A stretch of 64,000 nt of DNA, taken from contig NC_071331.1 of the NCBI RefSeq assembly GCF_010183535.1, positions 9,796,001 through 9,860,000 of the forward strand. The letters are read 5' to 3'. Position numbers and translations under genes: made by a program. The notes below the pieces were generated by a model, which saw only the letters and a list, made by a program, of their open reading frames with translations, made no database searches and was not told where the DNA came from. The DNA is from Caenorhabditis remanei. Taxonomy: Eukaryota > Nematoda > Chromadorea > Rhabditida > Rhabditidae. Positions 35,798 through 46,744 of this stretch are shown one piece after another; within the stretch, counting starts at the first letter, position 1; each line of letters begins with the position of its first letter.

Positions 35798-35929
35798 TTG
35801 TCGCGACAAAAAAGTTCCGACATTTTTTACCGACGTGTGTTTGCGGACATAGTGCTAAATTATTAAATTTTGCACTGAGTCCGCAAACACGCGTCGGTAA
35901 AAGATGTCGGAACTTTTTTATTTCGATAA
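35798..35929. mobile_element. 132-bp TA-flanked MITE, copy 2
   Basis: Flanked by TA (35796-35797 and 35930-35931). Ends TTGTCGCGAC and CGATAA, with inner GTGTTTGCGGAC paired with its complement. Same length and layout as 20421-20552. Confidence 0.88.
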
Positions 35930-36318
35930 TAGAAACACTGTTTTGAATTTCACACAAACAAACTTTCATTTTGATGAAAATGCTGATCATTCTGTTTCCC
36001 GAGAACTCTTGATAAACCAGAAACGTGAAAATATTGTGGTTGGGTCACATTTTGATGGTGGTGCACAAAAGTAAGCGTGATGGAACAATATCTGAAATAA
36101 ATGTATTAGTGACACTAACAAGTAAGTAAGTGAATCTACGTGAATGAGTCCGATATCTCTTCTAATAAACCTTTCTAATAAACCATATCAATTAGAGAGA
36201 ACTGATACTAGGTCAACTTATTAGACGAAAAAATCGCAGATAAATAATGTCATGATGCCAGTTAATTTCCGGAAGCTCCATTTCACATGGTTATTCTCAC
36301 AAAAAATACTCATTTCAG

Positions 36319-36911
36319 GTGTATCCCTAGAAAACATCGGTCCCCATCGTGTCTGTTTCTATCCACAACCAACACCATCCTACCGGAATCCAAACGAAAA
36401 TCGTCCAGTTGAATTCTCGAAGGTAATTTCACTTGGATTGAATTGTGTCTAATGAAGTCACTTTTTGATTGAGAGCTCATTGAAACAGAAACTTATCTGA
36501 TATTTCGACTAACTGACTTCTCGAAGATACTGTGTCCAATGAATTCTCACTGCACCCAATGAATTGAACTCTTCATTAAGAAATAACTGAAACAGAAACT
36601 AATCAGATGTTTCTACTTTAGACCTTCCCCATCCTGTTTTGAAACCGTATTATCCCGATTTCCAGAATCCCATTGGCTCAGCATCGAAAAATATCAGCCG
36701 AAAAGTTTCCAGTTATTCGAAAATGTCAAGTTTGGCGAGAGTTGCTTGGGTTAGTGGTTACACATAATATTTTCTACTAAGTAGGCAATTGTTTTTCGAA
36801 AATGGGGCATAAAACTGTATGGATCGGGGAATCTAGTAACTAAGAAAGTTTTCAAGTAATATGAGTTATAATTGAAACAGTTATTTTTTTAAAAATTTAC
36901 AGCTAAACCAC
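36319..36911 (+). CDS. Exon group A of an unrecognised gene, copy 1
   Basis: Exon A1 (36319-36422, acceptor ATTTCAG, donor AAG|GTAATT) encodes 35 residues around LENIGPHRVCFYPQPTPS. Exon A2 (36666-36749, acceptor TTTCCAG, donor TGG|GTTAGT) encodes 28 residues including SRKVSSYSKMSSLARVAW. The phases join cleanly. A 9-base segment, CTAAACCAC (36903-36911), sits between a good acceptor and GTAAGT and could be a micro-exon. Both exons recur with intact splice sites at 48072-48507 and 53187-53620. I do not recognise the protein. This copy has no exon B close upstream. Conserved frames in three copies argue for real coding ancestry, but no start or complete gene can be assembled. Confidence 0.55.
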
Positions 36912-38810
36912 GTAAGTATTTTTAAATCGGTTTTCTGATAAACCAAAAATCAGATTTTTTTTTGTTTTTTTGAATCTTGATAAAAGCAGGAACGAGACGA
37001 TTCAGTATTTATAATTGTTGGAAACTAAAAGGGATTGTGAAACAGAAACTTTTTAAAATTTCACTTTTTCGCATTCCAAGTTTTATTGATGACAGTAATC
37101 ACCAATTTTACAATAAGTCCTGGTTTGCTTGTACAGTATCCAAATTTTATTTTTATCAGTAAAATTTTTCTTTTTTCAGAGTTAAAAACCAAACTATAAA
37201 TTCCAGTTATCCAAATTTAAGAACGATAGGTATTGCGAGTGATCAAGATTTTAAATTTGCATAGAATGGCTCACTGTGTCTAAGTTTTTCACTTTTTGAT
37301 AATTATTGCCACGATTCATAACATTGTAATAATAAAAATAGTTTTACGATGTAACATGTTCTACTTGAAACAGTAAGTGTTTCGTTGCGACAACATGTAA
37401 TAGTAACTGTTTCCTATACGTTCGAAATTCCGTGTTCGAATGTTTCTTCTCTTAACATCGTTTCCCAAATCAAAATAAAGTACATACTTTCATTTAATCA
37501 TGTACTCTTGAAACACTTTTTTTTGAAATGGGAAAAAACGCTCAGATTGTGAAAATAAGTTCTGCTTCAGCAAAGTTTTGTAAAATGTTCCTCACCCACG
37601 TTACCATTTCGGTAAATAAATGGTGACTATTCTGATTAATTTATCTCTCAAGACCGACAAATGTTAACCTAATATATAGTTCTTTGGAAAATACAACACT
37701 TCCATCTTCTGGAATAAAGTTGCGCGAAATTCCGTCTTCCCCACTTCCGACTTCCGGGCTTCCGCGAAACTATCTTCTGTACCATTTCAAGTTCATCTTC
37801 TGATAAAAAAGTGTTTACTATATTTACGATGGCAGACAACAACAAAAGCGGCAAATAACACATCTGGAAACAAAAAGTATATCTGGAACAGTTATTTTCC
37901 GTTTCGTTTCAAAAAGCTGGGCTCCACATGCTTTACGTATAAAACACGAAGCGCAAAAACACTCCAATCATAATATTTTGCATTTCGTGAGTTAACCAAA
38001 AACCTCTGCAACACTTTTTTTTTTGAAAATTGAAAAAAAAACCACAAAAAAATGAGTACTGTCTCATTGAAGTTTTGAAACATTTCCTCTTTCTACATGT
38101 TACTAGTTCATCGAGGCTTTTTAAAGTTTTTAGTGATCATTCTATCAAATCAGACAAATTTTTTGAAAAATGAAACACTTACAGTTTCTAGTTTCTGAAA
38201 TATAAATTTTATTTTTTGCAGTCCTCAGTCCGCACCTTCTTGATATTCATATCTTATTTAAATATACAGTAAAAGTCACTGGAGGTCAGGTAAGTTCCCT
38301 CACGAGACTAAACCTGAGAAAAAGAAACCGGGTAAAGAAGGAAAATTAAAAAATAGGAGTTGGGCAAGGGGGAAGGAGAATAAATGAAAAATTATCAGAA
38401 TCGTGCAATGTTATTCACAAGAAGGGACTTGAATTCTAAAGGGCAAAGGAAATGAGGGGCATGTAAAGTTATGGCATTCCATATAGGTATCATAATAATT
38501 AACATGGAATGATCGCGAATTGATATACCTGGTTTTGGCGCATTATATTTTCAAACGAACACCCATGCAAAAGTAAAATGTTCTTGAAAATATTGTGTTT
38601 TGTGGTTAAGGTTAGAATGCCCCACTCATAGCTTTGTTGAACCATCCCATCTCACTTAATTTCTTGTTTCACAATACGCGTTTGCGTTTTTATCAATCTG
38701 TTTCTGACTATCTCGCAACTAGAAAGGTTCTGAACAGAAAATAGATCCCGTGACTTCTACAAATGCAACAAAAATTTTAAACATTTACCCCAACTCTGAA
38801 ACACATTATA
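36912..38810. other. Non-coding stretch
   Basis: Likely intron or intergenic DNA after exon group A. Nothing else is supported; short open frames here are chance. Confidence 0.45.
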
Positions 38811-39855
38811 CAGTGCGCGTCATAAGTATAGCGCCCCTTTCGATTTTAGCGTTTCTGGAATTCCCGCAATCGGCATGAGAATATGATTGATGCCATTCGA
38901 TTCGGCGTCTCAAAAAACCTGTAATGAGAAGTTTTTTCGAAAATTTCAAAACATGTCCCCAGCTCAGTCACACGTTTTCTGAAAATCTACCGTGTCAAAA
39001 GTATAGCGTCATTTTTGATTTTGTGGCTGGGAGCGCTGGAAACCGAAAAAAAAGATGGAATTTGATTATAATTAGTTGTCGCTGACTCATTTCTGCTTTC
39101 CTATCAAAATTCATCCGATAAACTGACTTTCTCCGGCTGAAACTGCTCAATTTATCAAACTATCCTATTTGAGACATCTCCAGGATTGTTATCGATTGGT
39201 AATTTTGTAAAACGTGGAATCTGATACTGAACACTTGTCAATAATACACTTCCGGGCTTTGTGCTACATATTAGTGATCAATCAACCTTTTCGAGGGCCA
39301 TTTTCCATATGATGCCTAAAACAGATCTCAAGGAGTCACGCTGATCGAGCCTGGTTGATGGAAAATGGCTCTCAAAAAGGTTGATTGATCACTAAAATAA
39401 ACCACAAAGTCCAGAAGTGTATTATTGACAAGTGTTCAGTATCAGATTCCACGTTTTACAAAATTACCAATCGATAACAATCTTGGAAATGTCTCAAATA
39501 GGATAGCTTGGTAAATTGAGCAGTTTTAGCCGGAGAAAGTCAGTTTATCGGATGAATTTTGATAGGAAAGCAGAAATGAGTCAGCGACAACTAATTATAA
39601 TCAAATTCCATCTTTTTTTTCGGTTTCCAGCGCTCCCAGCCACAAAATCAAAAATGACGCTATACTTTTGACACGGTAGATTTTCAGAAAACGTGTGACT
39701 GAGCTGGGGACATGTTTTGAAATTTTCGAAAGAACTTCTCATTATAGGTTTTTTGAGACGCCGGATCGAATGGCATCAATCATTTTCTCATGACGATTGC
39801 GGGAATTCCAGAAACGTCAAAATCGAGAGGGGTGCTATGCTTATGACGCGCACTG
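38811..39855. mobile_element. 1045-bp Tc1-like foldback element
   Basis: Flanked by TA; ends CAGTGCGCGTCATAAGTATA and its complement. Arms of about 500 bp surround a loop of about 45 bases. A second copy of the terminal motif, GTGTCAAAAGTATAGCG, lies 175 bases inside. It is related to the intron-1 element at 23822 by its ends and arm layout, not by its interior. No coding frame. Confidence 0.9.
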
Positions 39856-39987
39856 TATTTTTCCTACTGTTACAATGATACCTCAATTCAGTTGTTCGAA
39901 AGGTTCCACTCAATATAAATCCCACAAATTTAGGTAAATAAACGGTTTCTCAAATTTCAATTTTCACAGGAATTCACCTTTTTTAAT

Positions 39988-41865
39988 ATATAACGCGTTC
40001 TCTGTAAGACTCGAGCAACGTGTGCCCTAGGGACAGATTTTTATACAAACATGTACTATGGGTATCTAGTAACCCATATCCACATTATTGGCTCCCGGCT
40101 CGCAGGTACGGTAGTACGGTAGGTGCTCAAAGGTGCAAAAATGAAATTTTTTCTGTTATGTCGTAGAAAGCTGAAATTTTTACCATGCTTCATAGGTGTA
40201 AAATAAAGTATTTCCACAAAGTTTCGAAACATGGTTCAAAAAATTTCTCGAGTTGTAAGATAAAATCATCAATTTTTTAAGTATTTTTGGATTAAATTGT
40301 AAAAAAAGTGTCATTTTTGAAATAACATGTCTGAGGATTTTTTTGTTTTAAATGAACCACTCAAAGTTCTTTTTAAAAAACAAGACATCACCCTATATCA
40401 TCGATTCCCAACAGTCGAAAAGTGACAAAGTTGAAAACTAAAAAAATCGAATTTTTGAATTTTTTATTTTTCTCTTCAGAAATGAATAGTCCATGTTTTT
40501 TTGAGTATTTTTTGTATTGACACTTTTTATTTTTCTTTACAATATCATACTAAAAAATTACAATTTTTGAAAAAAAATTTTTTGATGATTTTTTATATGA
40601 AAATTTTTTTTTTCAAAAAAGTGTGAAACTGATAATTTATTGCAAAATTCTTGTTTTAAATAACAGAAGCTTAACACCGTTTAGGTGTTTTTATAACAAC
40701 TACGGATAAGAGCAACTCGAATCACAACAAGACCGAATCAGAACTGCTCTGTGCGATTGGGAGTTCGAATATTAAAAGTGTTTCTTTATTATTTTTCTTA
40801 TTCACGATGTTTCATTCTTTTTCTAATTAATATTTGATTTTTCTTCACTTTCTTTTTTGGCGGAAGGCTCGGTGCACCGATCGGTAGAGATGGAAAAAAT
40901 TCGTTGACTCATAAGAGGTCTATGATGAGAACAGCGGAGAAAATAGTGTTTTCCAAAACCCTATTAATTAAACTAAACAAGACAACCAACGATAGATTTG
41001 AATCTTTAATGCTTTCTTCAAATTTGGTTCTTTTTTTCAAATAAACGAATCAACAAATTCCAAAATTTTTTGGTGATTCGGTGTCGTTGTGATTCGAGTT
41101 GCTCTTATCCGTAGTTGTTATAAAAACACTTTAACGGTGTTAAAACACTAGTTTCTGGTATTTAAAACAAGATTTTTGCAATAAATTATCAGTTTTATAC
41201 TTTTTTGAAAAAAAAAATTTTCACATAAAAAATCATCAAAAAAAAATTTTTTTCAAAAATTGTAATTTTTTAGTATGATATTGTGAAGAAAAATAAAAAG
41301 TGTCAATACAAAAAATACTCAAAAAAACATGGACTATTCATTTCTGAAGAGAAAAATAAAAAATTCAAAAATTCGATTTTTTTAGTTTTCAACTTTGTCA
41401 CTTTTCGACTGTTGGGAATCGATGATATAGGGTGATGTCTTGTTTTTTAAAAAGAACTTTGAGTGGTTCATTTAAAACAAAAAAATCCTCAGACATGTTA
41501 TTTCAAAAATGACACTTTTTTTACAATTTAATCCAAAAATACTTAAAAAATTGATGATTTTATCTTACAACTCGAGAAATTTTTTGAACCATGTTTCGAA
41601 ACTTTGTGGAAATACTTTATTTTACACCTATGAAGCATGGTAAAAATTTCAGCTTTCTACGACATAACAGAAAAAATTTCATTTTTGCACCTTTGAGCAC
41701 CTACCGTACTACCGTACCTGCGAGCCGGGAGCCAATAATGTGGATATGGGTTACTAGATACCCATAGTACATGTTTGTATAAAAATGCAAGCCCTAACTT
41801 CTTTACAGACTCTAGGCCCCTATGTACTATGGCGATGCTCGAGTCTTACAGAGAACACGTTATAT
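39988..41865. mobile_element. 1.88-kb giant foldback element
   Basis: Inverted ends ATATAACGCGTTCTCTGTAA and TTACAGAGAACACGTTATAT. The arms are about 745 bp and nearly identical over most of their length; the loop (about 40735-41078) is about 345 bp. The outermost 60 bases of the two arms differ more than the rest. A diverged relative begins at 56770. No protein-coding frame. Confidence 0.88.
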
Positions 41866-43137
41866 GACATCTTTGGAATCGCACTAATGAGTTTTGTTAA
41901 TATGTCTTTTCTCTGTTTCTGTTATTTTTCTTAATCCCAAGAATTTTCATTCATGTACTGTGCGTTGCTAATTTATCGTGTTTCACACAACAGTACCAAA
42001 TTCTGATTACTTTTCTGGATCGAGCTCTCTACTTTTTTGCTGATTCTGCAGTTGAGCGATAGAGAGTTCTTACCAGCAATACAATATTTCAAATCTTTGA
42101 TTTTTTTCGAAAATTGTATTTCTGTATCATTTGTCAACTAGCGATTTAGAATCAGAAAATTTAAAATTGGAGGCGGTATTCAACAACCTTTCAAACTTTT
42201 ATAACCTCCTTACGAAACAGAAAATTAATATGTGGCGCATGTTTCCTGAAAGCATATCATGGATCCATCTCAAGTTGTTTTTGCTTCCTCGTCTTTAAAC
42301 TCTTCAAAGTCGAACCATTTTCTGTTTCACAATGGTGTTTTTCTCTCAGAATCATCTATTTTCGATAATTGGTGAGACGATTTATCAATTTTGCATTTTC
42401 CTGCTATTGATGGTTTCATCAGTTATAAAACCTTCTTTGACGGGCAAGAATAGCTTGCAAAACGGTTTTTTTCAACAGTTTCTATACATTTCAAAGGGTT
42501 TCCGAGGTTTTTACATCATTCCGTTTGTTCTTTCAGAAATAAAACTGATCTCAAAGTAGTATGATTTTCATTAGAAACAGGATTGAAAAGTGGAATAATC
42601 TATAGGAGTTCAGTGATTAATAAATCTAAAAAGTTCTCGAATTTCATTTCAACTTATGTACCTCTGTTTTTGACACTCCTTGTTCTATAAATTTTTGATT
42701 ATTCTTCGAAATTTCTAGCCTCTTGCCTTTTCAGAATATTAAATATTAGTTTCTGTTGTTCTTCTAACTTAATCTCAATAATTTTCATTACTAAACGGAT
42801 GCCTCTTTCTCTTTTTTTCAATAGTTATTTTTGTTGAAAAATTTGATTTCTTCAGTGACGAACTATCTAGCTAACCTCCCTTGTCAATTAAAAAGACATT
42901 TCTTGTTCGATCCCTTTTTCATTGAAAAGTGTAATAATACGTCTTACGTTTTCCTATTCTTTGTAGGCGTCCACACAAGAAAGTCTCAGTTTTTATCGAT
43001 TTTTGATAGTGACTTTTAATAAGAATACCTGTTTCAAAACTTTGTTTCCTGATGAAAGTTCTTTTACAAGTACTTCACGGATTATCTATTGTCTCTACTG
43101 AAAACAACACATTTTTCTCCGTTATGGTATATTCGTA
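41866..43137. other. Non-coding stretch
   Basis: AT-rich; no supported gene or element. Confidence 0.45.
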
Positions 43138-43145
43138 ACCTTTTA

Positions 43146-43502
43146 CATACTTGCAAATTTACGGGCCGGTAGAGAATTTTCAAGGCCCGGCCCGGCCCGA
43201 AGGCCCGGCATCAAAAAAATGTGCCTATTTTTTTACTAAAATTTTTGAATTTTTTTGAAATTTTACATTAAAAATTTCAATTTTTTGATGCATAACTATC
43301 GTTTGATTGAATTCTGAAGTATAGTCAAAAATTCGACATTTTTGGGAAAAAATTCAAAAAAATTCAAAAAAATTCAAAATTTCGTTCAAAATTTCAGTTC
43401 AAATTTTTCAGCCAGGCCTTCGGGCCTCGGGCCGAGCCGGGCCGGGCCGGGCCAGGTCTTGGAAATTCTCGTCACGGCCCGGCCCGGCCCGTTGCAAGTA
43501 TG
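43146..43502. mobile_element. 357-bp hAT-like element with GGCCCG repeats
   Basis: An 8-bp TSD ACCTTTTA (43138-43145 and 43503-43510). The ends CATACTTGCAA and TTGCAAGTATG are perfect inverted repeats. Clusters of GGCCCGGCCCG lie inside both ends, with an AT-rich, non-coding middle. Confidence 0.9.
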
Positions 43503-43539
43503 ACCTTTTACATGGGTTAAATCGTTGACACAAAATTTT

Positions 43540-45892
43540 AAAGGTGGACTAAACTCAACTCTGATATTTTCAAAGAATAATGTATGAGTACCTGTGAGTT
43601 CATTTTCATATCGAAAGAATTTTAAAATTCGGTCTGAAACCCGCTGAGAGCGATCACCGGTGAGTTTGGGCATTTCGGTGGCCGGTGAAAATTGACGTTA
43701 TGCCCAATAGTTTCACTTCGGCCGTATGTTCATTTGTTCATTTCCGTGAGTTCATTCCAATACCGAAAGAATTTTTCAATTTGGTTCAATCCCCGCTGAG
43801 AACGAGCGGCGAACAGTTTGGGCATTTCAGTGGCCGTGGAACATTCTAGAAGAGAGTTTCACAATTCCGTCCTCACCGCATCCTGCCCTCCCTCATCCAA
43901 AGCCTAAAAACATATTTGTGGACGTCTCCCCCCTCAGTGTGTTCCTTGCCATTTCTAAATTACAGCCCAAAATAGGATACTCAACTGATAGGATCAACTT
44001 TTATATTATTAAGAAATGCGCAAATTCAATCTCCGTCCCACTTTCGCTTATTTTCACCGAATCACTGTCTGCCAGGAGGTTTCCAGATTGCTGGAAAACT
44101 GCAACGGTCATTCCGCTGCACAAGAAGGGCAGCATTCTAGATCCTTCTAACTTCAGACCCATCTCTCTTACACATCCTCTAGCCAGATTATTTGAGAGAT
44201 TAATCCTGAAACCAATTAAATCAGAACTCGCTACTCTGCTATCCAGAAAACAATACGGATTCCTATCCAACAGATCATGCCCACTGGCCCTAATCGATGC
44301 TACTTCCCAGTACCAGTTAACCCTTTCGAAACCTAAAGCATACATGGACGTTTAAATTCTAATCGATTTCCGCAAGGCCTTTGATTCGGTTCCTCACGAT
44401 TTGCTTCTGTTCAAATTGATGAACTTTGGGCTCGACTCGGCTCTTTGCGAGTGGTTCAAATCGTTTCTGTCCAACCGTGAATCCAAAATCAAAATCGATG
44501 ACTACGTATCAGAGAATAGTTTTAATAACGTCTCAGGTGTTTTGCAGGGTACTGTTACGGGTCCATTTCTGTTCTTGGTATATATCAATGACCTGATCCA
44601 GTCCCTTCCGTCAGATGTTTATTCCATTGCCTTTGCTGACGATCTCAAGATCTACAGTGAAAACCCCGCCAGTCTCCAAAAAACGCTCAACGTTATTTCT
44701 GACTGGTGCGATAAGTGGAAATTGCAACTAGCTGAAAACAAAACTGTAGTCTTGCATCTTGGTGTATGCAATCCACACACAGACTACTTTATTGGTAACG
44801 CTAAACTAGCGTCTGCCAATATTGCCAGAGATCTGGGTCTTCTTGTCGATTGTGGTTTGAAATTTGATGCCCACATTGCAAAAATAGTCAATAATGCCAA
44901 ATTCAAATGTAGAAGAATCTTGAATAGCTTCCGATCGAACAATCCGAAGTTCTACTTCAAGCTGTTCAATTCATACATCCGTCCTACACTCGAGTACGCT
45001 TGCGAACTATTCCACCCTTCAAACTCTCTCAATACAATCCAACTAGAATCTCCCCTCCGTTTCTTTTCTCGTAAAGTCTTCCACAGATGTAATATATCTT
45101 TCCAACCTACCTCTTCTAATTCTCACCTCTCCCCTTATGAGCGGCGCTTAACAATCTCTTCCCAAATGTCCATGTACCATAGACGCATCATTCTAATTCT
45201 AAAAACCTACTTTAAAATTGTAACCCACCAGTGCCATTTCCCAAATCTTGCCTTATATGTAAAACCCGCGCTTTCCCCCCGGCTCCCTTATAGAATAGTA
45301 CTTTGCGGTACAAAAAACAATTCATTCCTACATAAACACTTTTCGACCTGGGATAAAATCGTACCCTTCTTCCCCAAAACCGTAGCTGAACAAACTTTCG
45401 CGTCTCGACTCCGCCAACTGCCATTACAAACAATCTTTCCTAAAATTTGATCACTGGACTCTTTGCGGGTCCTATAGGTCATCTTACATATTTATTCACC
45501 CCTTTCCTGTTACATATCATTTTATTTTAACTTTTGCCCGGTTCTTTTTTGATTTCATCTCGCCCAACAGAAATTGAATAAATTATTATTAAATTTCACT
45601 TCGAAAATATTGATTTTTCAAGTTTTCGTCGTTTTTTTCTACCATTTTTGTAGTGTTCCTATCAAATTTTGTCGTTTTCTACCAAATTCATTGAAAAAAA
45701 AAACAACAAAAATTAACGAAAATACCGAGAAAATTCGAAAAAATCAACATGGCCGAAGTCGAGAATTTCTAGGCCACCGAAATTCCCAAAATCACCGGCG
45801 ATCGCTCAATTCTTCCGATATGAAAATGAACTCACAGGTACTCCTACATTATTCTATATAAATATCAGAGTTCAGTTTGGTCCACCTTTAAA
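43540..45892. mobile_element. Inverted-repeat element enclosing a reverse-transcriptase fragment
   Basis: The left arm begins AAAGGTGGACTAAACTCAAC and the right arm ends TTTGGTCCACCTTT; both continue inward through ATATCAGAGTT / AACTCTGATAT and GTGAGTTCATTTTCATAT. The same arms occur, without the insert, in the foldback element at 10298-11410. The flanks carry TTTTAA and TTTAAAG next to the ends, so the target may be a TTTAAA-like site. The centre is a non-LTR retrotransposon piece. Confidence 0.75.
43858..45450 (+). pseudogene. Non-LTR retrotransposon reverse transcriptase, 5'-truncated, one stop
   Basis: Over 500 codons in one frame, broken only by TAA at 44353-44355. The frame shows the RT motifs in order: a palm block with PLHKKGS and NFRPISL, motif A with the catalytic Asp in [10 protein letters not shown] (just after the stop), motif B as LQGTVTGP, motif C as FADD, then a thumb and a C-terminal region with [13 protein letters not shown]. 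This arrangement suits CR1/Jockey-type elements such as those of Caenorhabditis. No endonuclease domain precedes it. The insert appears to begin about 43856. The 3' tail ends near 45590 in ATAAATTATTATTAAAT. Insertion into a DNA element's loop explains the flanking inverted repeats. Confidence 0.88.
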
Positions 45893-46431
45893 GTTGATTC
45901 AGGTGAGGTGGGATACTTGACTAGTATTAACAGATGTTTCAAAACGGAGACTTACTTAGTTCTAGTGGTATGAAACAGGATTAGGCAGAAAAAATTGAAT
46001 GTAAAATAAGAGCATTTCCATTTCTGGTTTAGAATGGTCATAGGTATAAATCTTATTTTAGTACTAATCCAATACTTCGAATCGAAACTAAACTGAAGAC
46101 GTGTCTCATTCCTACTTGAAAATTCTCTCTGAAACAGTTGAGCAACTACAGTTTCAGAAATATATTTTGTATTCACGCCGGGAGATTTAAATTAGTTTTT
46201 ACTCAATGAAAACTGAAAAAAATATTAAAATTATTTTCAACTCTGGTAACGTGACTCAAACCAAATCATAGTTTTTAGATGCTTTTTTTCCTATCGTGAT
46301 TACCGTTTAGATTAACCAGAGCTCATTCTTCATTAAACTGAAATATGTATCCATTTGCCTAAAAAAGCACTTGCATTTGCCCTAAAAAGCACTTGCTCCA
46401 TTCGCGAACTAAAATCTCCCTTTTTCTTCAG

Positions 46432-46513
46432 TACATCTTCATCTACCAGCATCAACACCGTCATCACAACAACATCCCCCAAGAAGACACCTCCTCCCCA
46501 ACAATCGGATTGA
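46432..46513 (+). CDS. Possible terminal exon
   Basis: A good acceptor (TTTTTCTTCAG) opens 26 codons rich in Ser, Thr and Pro (TSPKKTPPPQQSD) ending at TGA. AATAAA follows at 46519-46524. It could end a transcript that uses exon group A at 36.3 kb, but the phase from exon A2 does not give this frame directly, so an exon is missing or the call is wrong. Confidence 0.3.
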
Positions 46514-46744
46514 TATCAAATAAATGAAATGCAACATGATAACAAAAGGTGAACTGAACTTCTTTGAGAGAAGAAATGGAAAAAGTCAAAAAGTGAGAGA
46601 GAAAAAAGAGAAAGAAAATGAGGAATACCTGTGAGAATTAGACGATTTCGGTGGCTATCTCTTGTTCTCATCTCATCAAAAAATGGAAACGGAATCGATC
46701 TTTTTCACGATTTTTGTTTTAAAACTGACAGAAATCTGTGAACA

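Noticed and set aside
43858..45450. Live retrotransposon gene
   Set aside because: It lacks the 5' endonuclease region and has a stop codon just before motif A.
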